This document shows, piece after piece, positions 53,115 through 60,968 of a stretch of 64,000 bases of DNA. This DNA comes from Muraenolepis orangiensis. Its lineage: Eukaryota > Chordata > Actinopteri > Gadiformes > Muraenolepididae. The translations under genes were made by a program, and so were the position numbers. The stretch is from NCBI GenBank assembly GCA_027704905.1, contig JANIIK010000776.1, positions 22,685 to 86,684 of the forward strand. The letters run 5' to 3'. Numbering within the stretch: position 1 is the first letter of the stretch; each line of letters opens with the position of its first letter. The notes under the pieces were generated by a model that was given only the letters and a program-made list of their open reading frames with translations, was not told the origin of the DNA and ran no database searches.

Positions 53115-53264
53115 TACTATTTTAATTATATCTACTCACTGTTTTAATTATTATCTATATACTATTTTAATTATTATCTATTTACTGTTTTAATTATTAT
53201 CTATATACTATTTTAATTATTATCTATATACTATTTTAATTATTATCTATATGCTATTTCAATA
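53115..53264. repeat. AT-rich ~23-bp minisatellite within the 3' LTR
   Basis: About six to seven tandem units of the form TACTATTTTAATTATTATC plus TATA, with small changes (TTTACTG, TCACTG, TATGCTATTTC). The copy in the other LTR (61269-61418) has the same unit order, as expected from the copying mechanism. Confidence 0.85.
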
Positions 53265-54346
53265 TTATAACTTAAACTAACTGGATTAGCTAATTCTAGG
53301 AACCAGGACTCTTAATATTTGAAAGAAGACCCTTATATCCAAACCATCTCAAATCAAAAGCTCTGTTAACACAAAAGCAATAAAACAAACAAAATGGTTT
53401 CCCTGAGCAGTGTACTTAACAAAGAACCTGAATCCTATTACAACTTAGTTATCTCTATCCATTTACACACAACGACTTCACTCATTCCATGAATGGTGGT
53501 CAAACTCTGTCCATGTGTTCAGGGAACTTGGTGTCCGTGGCCCTTTAAATCAGTTCAGTGATACGAATCCATCCTGGGAAACGTGTCGTTGAGTGCGCTT
53601 ATCCTACCGCTCTGTAGAAGGCGCGGTTTAACTCTGTCCTTGTTCACTTCACAGGTCGTTCTCGTGGGAGGCTCGCCAGCCTGTCCGCCGCCGATGCAGT
53701 CCAAAGGAACCAGCAGACGAACAGACGAATCCAGGATCCAAATCAATCCAACACAAAACCCAGCCTTGCAATACAAAACCATACGTGCATATCAACGTCT
53801 CATTCAATAAAGTGCATTTACAACCTGTACCTGGGTTCAACTCTTTTCATTATGTCATGCATCACATGGCTGTATAGCGGCCCCTCGTGCTTTTGAGGAA
53901 CAATGTTGCGACATTCCAACTATCGTTATACCGCACATTACACTCAATTATCATGTTACCACAACTTTCTAATAGTCACATTTCTCTTGTTTGAGACTCA
54001 CCAAGGATTTCTCTGATGCTAACTAGCAACCGTCTCGACGAGTGTGTGCTGAATCCCTTCGCACACTTCTCACAATATCCACAAAGGTTCTTCTTTCTAA
54101 TTCAATTCAGGATATCATACCAGTATTCTCTCTTCTATCAGTAATCTGAGGATAGTTATCATATACCAACGGGACGATGTCTTAAACATCCACACCTCAT
54201 GTCATTCCTGACTCGACCAAGGAAAATCTGGTATTGACCGGAGTTCACGGTAAACGTAGGAGGCGGGCCTAACGCTCTGATTGGTCAAATCTCATTTCAA
54301 TGTTAGAGATAAGTTTTGGAGTCATTGGAGCTCTAGTAACCAGGGG

Positions 54347-57300
54347 TTACACACTCCCCCTCAAAGGTGTGTACGTCCCGTTACACCTACACTGATATCT
54401 GGGATCTTGCAGTATGTCTATGAAAGCAGAGCTTATACCCTGGAACAGTGACTGCACCAAAGACACAAAGGGATTCCCTAATTGTGTATAATGCAGTCTA
54501 TCTGGGGGGGTTCTGTGTCTAGTGGGCTGTATACGTGGGATGTCTTGTTCAATCTCATCTCTTATAGTTCCAACCTCAGTGGCCTCAGGCTGCTGCTCTT
54601 GGGGACCTTCATCACTGTTAGACATGTCGGAGGGCACTGGAAGGCCTTCCGCCATTTCACTGGGAGCATCCTCTGGAACTTCACAAAGCCTCTCAAATGA
54701 GCATCTCCGCTTTGCCGCTAGCCCCGATGAGGAAGTGCCTCCCTCAGGCTCTGGATCAGCTGGTTTCTCTCTTGCAGTTTCAGTCTCAGGTGGGGTTTCT
54801 CCTTCAACCTCAAGTTCAGGTAAACTCTCTTTCCCAGGATCACGTGGAAGGGGGTGCAGCTTCCCCGGAACAACCATAGCTGGCCGTGCTTCCTGCATTG
54901 GTTGGTTCCTCTCCCTCTGTACTGGTTCCATGTCTGACAAGGTTCTAGTGTCAACCTCAACTGTTCCTCCATACGGGTAGTAGTAAACACATCCCTCCTC
55001 GGAATCAGATGGATCTCTCATGTCTTCAGGTTCTTCATCATCCTCGATGCCTGGGTTTTGTCGCGTTTGAGGCCTACGGATGCCCCTTTTTGGAGCTGGA
55101 CCTTCCGGTTCAACCACAGGTAGGAACCCACAGGGTAGTAACAAGTCCCGGTGCAGGGTCCGAAGGGGGCCATCTTTGGAGTCTGGCCGGACAGTGTACA
55201 CAGGAAGATCGCTAGCACGTCGGACCACCACATGCACGCCAGACTCCCACTTGTCGGCCAACTTGTGCTTCCCTCTTATCCGGACATTCCGCACAAGAAC
55301 ACGATCACCTGCTTCCAGGGTTGAGTCCACGACCCTCTTGTCGAATCTGCGCTTGTTGCGGTCAGCCGTCTTTGCCGCATTCCGGGTGGCAATTTTATAA
55401 CTCTCTTCCAATCGACTTCTCAGATCGTGCACATACTGAGAGTGTGACTTTTGAGGCTTGTTGACAGGTAGGCCGAAAGCCAGATCGATTGGCAGTCGGG
55501 GTTGTCGTCCAAACATCAACTCATATGGAGAAAATCCAGTCACATCGTTTCTCGTACAGTTGTACGCGTGCACTAGCGGCTTGACGAAATCCTTCCAGTG
55601 AGTCTTGTTCTTGTTTTCCAGGGTTCCCAACATCTGGAGGAGTGTCCTGTTGAAACGTTCCACTGGGTTCCCTCTTGGGTGATATGGTGTGGTTCTAGTT
55701 TTCTGGATACCAGCGATGCGGCACAGCTCTTTGATGGTGTGCGACTCGAAGTCTGGCCCTTGGTCACTATGGAGCCTTTCAGGGAACCCATAATGCACGA
55801 GGAAGTTGTCCCATAAACACTTTGCCACTGTCTGTGCTTTCTGATTTGGGGTAGGGACAGCAACTGCGTACTTTGTGAAGTGGTCCGTGATCACCAGTAC
55901 GTCTCTTGTGTTAGTCCGATCAGGCTCTATGGAGAGAAAGTCCATGCAGACCAGCTCCAATGGCCTGCTGGTTGTGATGTTCACCAGAGGGGCTGCTCTC
56001 TCCTGCTGAGTTTTCCGGCGAACACAACGTTCACATCTCTTGATTTTCTCTTCCACATCCACAGACATCCTTGGCCAATAAAACCTGGACCTTGCAAGGT
56101 CAAGAGTTCGTTCTGCACCTAGGTGACCTAGGTCATCGTGTAGGCTTCTTAGTACAGTAGCCCTTAAGTCTGCGGGGAGCGCCAGCTGGTACACTAGGTC
56201 CCCTTGATCTTGTCTCCTTCTGTATAACACCCCATTTCTTATCTCCAACCGATTCCACTCTCTCAACCACAAGCCTATGTCAGGGAGTTCTCTCCTTTGG
56301 GTAGGAGGAGGCTTTTCTCCAGTTTGCAGCTGTTCTATGACCGCCCTAAGATCTGGGTCTGCTCTCTGCCGTTCCATCAAGTCCTCTTCCGACAGATGTG
56401 GAATTACCGGAAGACCATGCTCATTTTCCCGTTGGAACCCGCTGGGTAGAGCATCGGTGTGCAGGGCTAGGGACTCCACTAAAGCCACAGGCGAGTACGG
56501 AGGCCCAAGACTTGCATTCGGTTGATAGACCTGATGTTTCTCACAGATGGCGGTCACTACTTCGGGAAGGACATCGGTGTGCTCCATATCCATCAGATGG
56601 TGTAGTGTGAACTGCTTGATCCTATCTCTCTCTTTCTGTGACACTGGGTCATCCATGAGATCACCATGGGGCCGTCGGGAGAGCCCATCTGCATCTTGGT
56701 TCTGCCTTCCTGCTCTGTACTGAAGTTTGAAGGAATATGTCGACAGGCTTGACAACCACCTATAACTCATGGCGTCCAGCTTGGCTGATGTCAGGATGTA
56801 AGTTAGCGGATTGCTATCAGTTACAGCCGTGAAGTCTGTCCCGTAGAGATAATCACTAAACTTTGCAGTGACAGCCCATTTGAGAGCTAGGAATTCAAGC
56901 TTGTGAGCAGGGTACTTGGCTTCGCTCTTAGTCAGCCCTCTGCTCGCAAAAGCTATGGCTCTTTTCTTCCCGTCCTGCTCCTGGTATAACGCTGCGCCCA
57001 GTCCAGTGGTACTGGCGTCTGTATGTAATATGTACGGACGTTTTGGGTCAGCGAATCCCAGCACTGGAGCAGAGGTGAGCTTCTCGATCAAGGTCTCAAA
57101 TGCCTGCTGGCAGGGTGGTGTCCATCTATCGCCGAAAGATCCACCAGGATTGAAGTACTGTTTATCCGGCTCTTTCTTCTTCTTGCTGCTCTTCCGAAGT
57201 GGAGGATACCCTGCGGTAAGGTCGTTCAAGGGCTTTGTGATCTTAGCGTAGTCCTGAACGAACCTTCGGTAGTACCCGGAAAACCCAAGGAAGGACCTCA

Positions 57301-59089
57301 GCTGTTGAAGATTTGTGGGCCTCGGCCAGGTCTCTAGGGCCTCTATCTTTCCGGGATCTGTCTCAACTCCATGTTGGGAGACTATGTGACCCAAGTATTT
57401 TACAGATGTTTGGAAAAACTTGCATTTCTCCGGAGACAGCTTCAGCCCGTACTCCTTTAATTGTCGAAGGACGTGTGTTAGTCGAGATTCGTGTTCCTCC
57501 AGGGTTTCAGAGAAGACAATGATGTCGTCGATGAACACCAGTGCTTCTTTCCTGTTGAGGTCCCCTATACACTTCTCCATTAGCCTTTGGAACGAACTAG
57601 GTGCGTTCGTGATCCCTTGTGGCATTCTGTTGAACTCCCAGAACCCGAGGGGGCACACAAAGGCGGTTTTCTGCTTATCAGCCTCTTCCATCTCGATCTG
57701 GTAATAGCCTGACTTCAGATCAAGAACAGAGAACCACTTTGACCCAGTCAGCACAGAGAAAACTCCTTCCAGGTTGGGCAGAGCGTAGGCATCCTTTATG
57801 GTCTGAGAATTAAGTTTCCTGAAGTCAATGCACAGGCGCACTGAGTTGTTCTTCTTCCGGACCACAACGATAGGGGATGCGAAAGGAGACTCTGACTCAC
57901 GAATGATGCCTGCTGCCAGCAGCTCCTGAAGGTGCTTCCGCACTGCGTCCACATCCTGAGGATGGATAGGCCTGGCTCTATGTTTGAAGGGGGTCTCATC
58001 ACAGAGTTTGATATGATGCTTCACGTCATCAGTGTGGCCGTAGTCAAGATCATTTTGGGCGAACACCTCTGGCATAGAGTTCAACAGCTCTGTTATTCTG
58101 TCTTTCCACTTTAATGGCACAGGGGAGTTATCAAAGTCAAATTCCATCTTGGGCCTGACTAGCTCTGTCACTTGGTCAGTAGATTTCCTCAGATTAGCAG
58201 AGGGCTCCTTCCCCACCACTCTTTGGATAGAGTGTATCTCAGCTAGCACGGTCCTTGGGGGAATCACTATGTCACTCTGTGTTTCATTCCTGATCAGGAC
58301 AGGCAAGTGGCAGGGGCGCTTATCTGGCAAGGTGTGCAAGCTGCTAGCTACCAGCAACCCACTGGGCAGGGACGACTCGGATGGTGGCTCTATAATGACC
58401 CATTTTTCTGTGTGGCTTCCAGTCACATGGATTAGTCCCTCCAGGACCACCGTGCTGCCAGCTGGTACAACTTCGGGTGTGTTTCCCTTCACCTTCACTC
58501 TTCCCAGGTTGCCATTGCATGCCTGTTCCTGTCGTATCTTAAGGGTCTTGAGGACGGCACGGTATCCATAGAATGATGCCTGAGGACTGCCCGCATTTTC
58601 CTGTGTATAGCTAGAGTAAAGGGTATCTAGAGAGTTGGTACCAATAAGGATTTGGGGCGTGTTAGTCATATCTGGGACCACTAAGGCTAATGTGGGCACT
58701 TCAGTTTCAATTCCCAGAAACTCTTTTGGGAATGTTAAATTCAGCTCTACATACCCAAGGTATGGCACTGCCTGTCCATTTGCTCCCTCCACTTCCAACA
58801 AGTCGTTCAATGATTTCATTGGGCGAGTTGACAAGTGACTCTTATAGAGTGACAGGGGAATGGTGGTGACCTGGGATCCGGTGTCTAAGAGACAGTTGAT
58901 TTCTTTTCCTCCTATTTTGATCAGAGCTGTGCACTTCATGCCTACCAATCCTCTAGGTAGCTTGATGGAAGATAATTTACTTTGAGCACTTTTGCTGATC
59001 ACTGGTTCAGTTCTTTTAGGGCGCATCTCTTTTCTCTTGGTCCCTGTTTGCCCTCCAACAGAAACCGTCAGCAGTTTAACTGGTCCCAT
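54347..59089 (-). CDS. pol: Gypsy Pol polyprotein: protease, reverse transcriptase, RNase H, integrase
   Basis: 1,580 aa from the overlapping ATG at 59089, or the Pol part of a Gag-Pol fusion. It holds an aspartic protease (DTGS 69-72) and a reverse transcriptase (about 380-565; catalytic Asp457 in SVLDLKSGYYQ, MPQGITNAPSSFQ 489-501, FIDD 519-522). RNase H follows (about 684-800; TDAS 690-693, Glu732, Asp758). The integrase has an HHCC finger (His984, His989, Cys1019, Cys1022) and a catalytic triad Asp1050, Asp1109, Glu1144 with 34 residues between the last two. A GPY/F-like region with GFSPYELMFGR (1185-1195) follows, then a chromodomain-free C-terminal segment to about 1320. The last ~260 residues are acidic, proline-rich and unrecognised, ending in an amphipathic stretch (about 1540-1560). 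The RT has FIDD where most gypsy elements have YxDD, a conservative change. No stops or frameshifts are present. The frame crosses the polypurine tract and stops on TAA inside the 3' LTR. Confidence 0.95.
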   Translation of the reverse strand: MGPVKLLTVSVGGQTGTKRKEMRPKRTEPVISKSAQSKLSSIKLPRGLVGMKCTALIKIGGKEINCLLDTGSQVTTIPLSLYKSHLSTRPMKSLNDLLEVEGANGQAVPYLGYVELNLTFPKEFLGIETEVPTLALVVPDMTNTPQILIGTNSLDTLYSSYTQENAGSPQASFYGYRAVLKTLKIRQEQACNGNLGRVKVKGNTPEVVPAGSTVVLEGLIHVTGSHTEKWVIIEPPSESSLPSGLLVASSLHTLPDKRPCHLPVLIRNETQSDIVIPPRTVLAEIHSIQRVVGKEPSANLRKSTDQVTELVRPKMEFDFDNSPVPLKWKDRITELLNSMPEVFAQNDLDYGHTDDVKHHIKLCDETPFKHRARPIHPQDVDAVRKHLQELLAAGIIRESESPFASPIVVVRKKNNSVRLCIDFRKLNSQTIKDAYALPNLEGVFSVLTGSKWFSVLDLKSGYYQIEMEEADKQKTAFVCPLGFWEFNRMPQGITNAPSSFQRLMEKCIGDLNRKEALVFIDDIIVFSETLEEHESRLTHVLRQLKEYGLKLSPEKCKFFQTSVKYLGHIVSQHGVETDPGKIEALETWPRPTNLQQLRSFLGFSGYYRRFVQDYAKITKPLNDLTAGYPPLRKSSKKKKEPDKQYFNPGGSFGDRWTPPCQQAFETLIEKLTSAPVLGFADPKRPYILHTDASTTGLGAALYQEQDGKKRAIAFASRGLTKSEAKYPAHKLEFLALKWAVTAKFSDYLYGTDFTAVTDSNPLTYILTSAKLDAMSYRWLSSLSTYSFKLQYRAGRQNQDADGLSRRPHGDLMDDPVSQKERDRIKQFTLHHLMDMEHTDVLPEVVTAICEKHQVYQPNASLGPPYSPVALVESLALHTDALPSGFQRENEHGLPVIPHLSEEDLMERQRADPDLRAVIEQLQTGEKPPPTQRRELPDIGLWLREWNRLEIRNGVLYRRRQDQGDLVYQLALPADLRATVLRSLHDDLGHLGAERTLDLARSRFYWPRMSVDVEEKIKRCERCVRRKTQQERAAPLVNITTSRPLELVCMDFLSIEPDRTNTRDVLVITDHFTKYAVAVPTPNQKAQTVAKCLWDNFLVHYGFPERLHSDQGPDFESHTIKELCRIAGIQKTRTTPYHPRGNPVERFNRTLLQMLGTLENKNKTHWKDFVKPLVHAYNCTRNDVTGFSPYELMFGRQPRLPIDLAFGLPVNKPQKSHSQYVHDLRSRLEESYKIATRNAAKTADRNKRRFDKRVVDSTLEAGDRVLVRNVRIRGKHKLADKWESGVHVVVRRASDLPVYTVRPDSKDGPLRTLHRDLLLPCGFLPVVEPEGPAPKRGIRRPQTRQNPGIEDDEEPEDMRDPSDSEEGCVYYYPYGGTVEVDTRTLSDMEPVQRERNQPMQEARPAMVVPGKLHPLPRDPGKESLPELEVEGETPPETETAREKPADPEPEGGTSSSGLAAKRRCSFERLCEVPEDAPSEMAEGLPVPSDMSNSDEGPQEQQPEATEVGTIRDEIEQDIPRIQPTRHRTPPDRLHYTQLGNPFVSLVQSLFQGISSAFIDILQDPRYQCRCNGTYTPLRGSV
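54354..54362 (-). other. Polypurine tract (plus-strand primer)
   Basis: On the minus strand GAGGGGGAG lies two nucleotides before the TGTAAC start of the 3' LTR, the expected place for the RNase H-resistant primer of plus-strand DNA synthesis. It is also coding: it encodes part of the last Pol residues. Confidence 0.8.
59068..59089 (-). other. gag/pol overlap
   Basis: The gag stop TGA is at 59068-59070 and the first pol ATG at 59087-59089, giving a 22-nt overlap. Pol is in the -1 frame relative to gag. This permits two routes to Pol: a -1 frameshift within the overlap, or re-initiation at the ATG. The ATG context is AAATGG, with A at -2 and G at +4. Confidence 0.85.
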
Positions 59090-60870
59090 TTAATCTGCCT
59101 CTCTTTACACTGGTGCCTCTTTTCTTCAACCAGAGCAGGGTTCGGTTCATCTTCACAGTTTGGAGCAATGTGCCCATCTTCTCCGCAATGGAAACAGTAC
59201 CAAGGACGGGGCCTGGAAGAAGCAGGGGCCCCACGATATGACTGCTCGGTTGCCTCATGGTCGGTTTTGATCGCCACACCTTTTGATCGTGGATTCCTCC
59301 TTATCTGATCGTCTTGCACTCGAAATGCAGTCATCTGAGCTTGGAGCTCGACGACTTGTCTCTTTAGTGCAGTAACCTCAGCTGATTCTGGCGGTTTCTT
59401 CTTGGTCGTTGGTTTAGCTGGTGCCTGCATGGCAACGACTTGAGCTTGAAGCTCAGAAACCTGTTCTCTCAGGGTATCAGTTTCAGTGGTGGTGGCCTCT
59501 GAGTCTTCCCAGGTGTGAGCAGCTTGACTGTGCACGACCGTTCTAGTCTTGGGAGCAGTGGAAACTTGCCTGTCTAGGCCAAGATGTCTTCTCATGCGAT
59601 CTTCCTTCGCCGCGTGTCTATCCTCTTCTGTTCTGATAAGAAACACCAGCTCGGCGAACGAAGGCGGCTGTGCTTTCTTCTGTTCCAATTGAAGGTCTCT
59701 GATCAGCTCACGATTCCAACAGCCTCTGCAGAATTGCTTCAAGAGACATCGACCTCTTTCCTCCTCCACAATACCACCTCGTCTGATAGCTGTGCTCAGG
59801 GTGATTTGTAGTCTATTCAGGTAACTTGAGGGTCTTTCACCAGTGTTTTGAAAGGTGCCCATTAACTTGGCAACCAAGTCGTCTCCATCTTCCACTGACC
59901 CATAGACCGAGTCCAGGAGCTCAAGATATTCTGAAGGTGAGGCTCTGGGACCAACCTGTTTGATGACATCGGTGGCAGGGGGCAGTAGACTGTCGGCGAT
60001 TTTCTGTGTTCTATGCAGGTCAGAGATGGATGGGTCCGTCATCAGGAGTTCAACACTCGCACGCCAGGTGTCATAATCGGGTTCATTATTAGGACGAGGA
60101 CTTCTCCCAGAGAAGACTCGAAGACGAACAGAGATCTCTTGGTGAGACCTGGCAGCCTCAGTCTTCACGATGTGTTCAACTATTATCTTTTGCACACTAG
60201 GAGGGTTAACCGTCGTCATGGAGAGAACTGGTTGGATCATCGCGGAAACATGACCACTCCCTGCTCCTGCTAGGGTTTGGTGTGTTGCAGTTCGCTCGAG
60301 TCCCTTGGCTGGGCTTTTAGGTGTGTCATACTCGGGGTTCCACTCAGGGGAAGCGTGCGGGGAACCCACGGTGGTGGTTGCTTCAGCAGCTTCACTCCCT
60401 AGGTTCTGGGGCTCCGTCTCTAAGTTTGGCAGCTCTTGGGCTGGGGGATTAATCCCTCCCGCTGGGACCATCTTTGTCAACTCCTCCTGAAGTACTTCTT
60501 GGAAAGACCTCCCACTTGTTCTTGCTATATCTTGCAATGTGTCAAGGTATCCATTGGTGGCGCTACTACTAGCATCATGTGTGTAGACACTATCTAAAGC
60601 ACGCACATTAAAGGTGACATTGGCGTCACGGAGACTCTTGTAGCCTAGGGGCAGTAAGGGTCTTAATGTCTGCATAGCGATGCCATCGCTCTTAAACTCA
60701 ACTATGACGTGATGGTGAAATTCTGAGTTATGGTCATCGATCAGCAAAAGGCGATTTATAGGGCCATGGGATACTAATGTTTCCTCAAGCTCTTTGGGGT
60801 TAATCAGCGGAGTGCCATCAACAATGACAGAGTTAGGGATATCTACATGTTCAGCCTTCACTATATCCAT
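59068..60870 (-). CDS. gag: Gypsy Gag capsid protein, PNMA-like, with zinc knuckle
   Basis: 600 aa; the start is the first ATG after the primer-binding site, in a good context (A at -3, G at +4). Residues about 1-95 form a compact N-terminal part containing a VIVEF strand-like segment (55-59), reminiscent of the RRM-like N-terminus of PNMA proteins. A low-complexity linker follows (about 135-220). The capsid domain (about 245-430) opens with VRLRVFSGRSPRP and DYDTWR and continues through LLPPATDVIKQV, the pattern of PNMA/ZCCHC12 capsids. Two predicted coiled-coil segments lie at about 463-482 and 498-520. A CCHC zinc knuckle (Cys559, Cys562, His567, Cys572) near the end should bind the element RNA. 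By family knowledge Gag assembles the particle that carries RNA and enzymes. PNMA relationship is by eye, not by search. Confidence 0.93.
   Translation of the reverse strand: MDIVKAEHVDIPNSVIVDGTPLINPKELEETLVSHGPINRLLLIDDHNSEFHHHVIVEFKSDGIAMQTLRPLLPLGYKSLRDANVTFNVRALDSVYTHDASSSATNGYLDTLQDIARTSGRSFQEVLQEELTKMVPAGGINPPAQELPNLETEPQNLGSEAAEATTTVGSPHASPEWNPEYDTPKSPAKGLERTATHQTLAGAGSGHVSAMIQPVLSMTTVNPPSVQKIIVEHIVKTEAARSHQEISVRLRVFSGRSPRPNNEPDYDTWRASVELLMTDPSISDLHRTQKIADSLLPPATDVIKQVGPRASPSEYLELLDSVYGSVEDGDDLVAKLMGTFQNTGERPSSYLNRLQITLSTAIRRGGIVEEERGRCLLKQFCRGCWNRELIRDLQLEQKKAQPPSFAELVFLIRTEEDRHAAKEDRMRRHLGLDRQVSTAPKTRTVVHSQAAHTWEDSEATTTETDTLREQVSELQAQVVAMQAPAKPTTKKKPPESAEVTALKRQVVELQAQMTAFRVQDDQIRRNPRSKGVAIKTDHEATEQSYRGAPASSRPRPWYCFHCGEDGHIAPNCEDEPNPALVEEKRHQCKERQIKWDQLNC
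59074..59080 (-). promoter_or_regulatory. Candidate -1 ribosomal frameshift site GTTAAAC
   Basis: The gag frame reads CAG-TTA-AAC-TGC-TGA, so G-TTA-AAC sits one codon before the gag stop in the register needed for a -1 slip, after which reading continues CTG-CTG-ACG in the pol frame. GUUAAAC is a working slippery sequence in equine arteritis virus. A short stem (CTGTT...AACAG with an 8-nt loop) begins about 12 nt downstream; it is weak on its own. Confidence 0.6.
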
Positions 60871-60968
60871 TTTAAGGCTTTTAGATTACTATCATCGATT
60901 GTCTTTTCCTGTGGTGTGATCACTCTTGTACAAACACAGTCTCTCTCCTGGCTGGCTCGCCAACTTTA
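60871..60968 (-). other. 5' leader of the element
   Basis: 98 nt between the 5' LTR and the gag ATG, holding the primer-binding site close to the LTR. It has no upstream ATG long enough to matter that I could recognise. Packaging signals, if any, cannot be identified by eye. Confidence 0.7.
60945..60962 (-). other. Primer-binding site matching tRNA-Arg(ACG)
   Basis: On the minus strand the sequence six nucleotides past the 5' LTR starts TGGCGAGCCAGCCAGGAG. Its complement, CTCCTGGCTGGCTCGCCA, is the 3' end of vertebrate tRNA-Arg(ACG) including the added CCA, 18 of 18 bases as I recall that tRNA. This tRNA would prime minus-strand DNA synthesis. Confidence 0.85.

Larger units (their letters stand above)
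52815..54351 (-). repeat. 3' LTR of the gypsy element
   Basis: 1,537 bp, repeated at 60969-62505 with a constant offset of 8,154 bp. It has TGTAAC/GTTACA ends. It contains an AT-rich ~23-bp minisatellite (53115-53264) and a minus-strand AATAAA (52995-53000). The first bases of this LTR also supply the pol stop codon. Small open frames inside it show no recognisable protein. Confidence 0.95.

Noticed and set aside
53806..53811. Plus-strand AATAAA as a polyadenylation signal
   Set aside because: The element is transcribed from the minus strand; this hexamer is on the other strand with no gene upstream.
52869..53840. Small frames (63-78 aa) inside the LTRs
   Set aside because: They occur identically in both LTRs simply because the LTRs are copies, and no domain or conserved context supports translation.
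54347..59089. An env gene making this an errantivirus-like element
   Set aside because: No separate frame with signal peptide, furin site or transmembrane segment lies between integrase and the 3' LTR; the tail is in frame with Pol.
54482..60490. Plus-strand frames up to 152 aa opposite gag and pol
   Set aside because: They are antisense shadows of well-supported gag and pol with no domain of their own.
60945..60962. tRNA gene fragment
   Set aside because: Only the 18-nt primer-binding complement is present; there is no cloverleaf.
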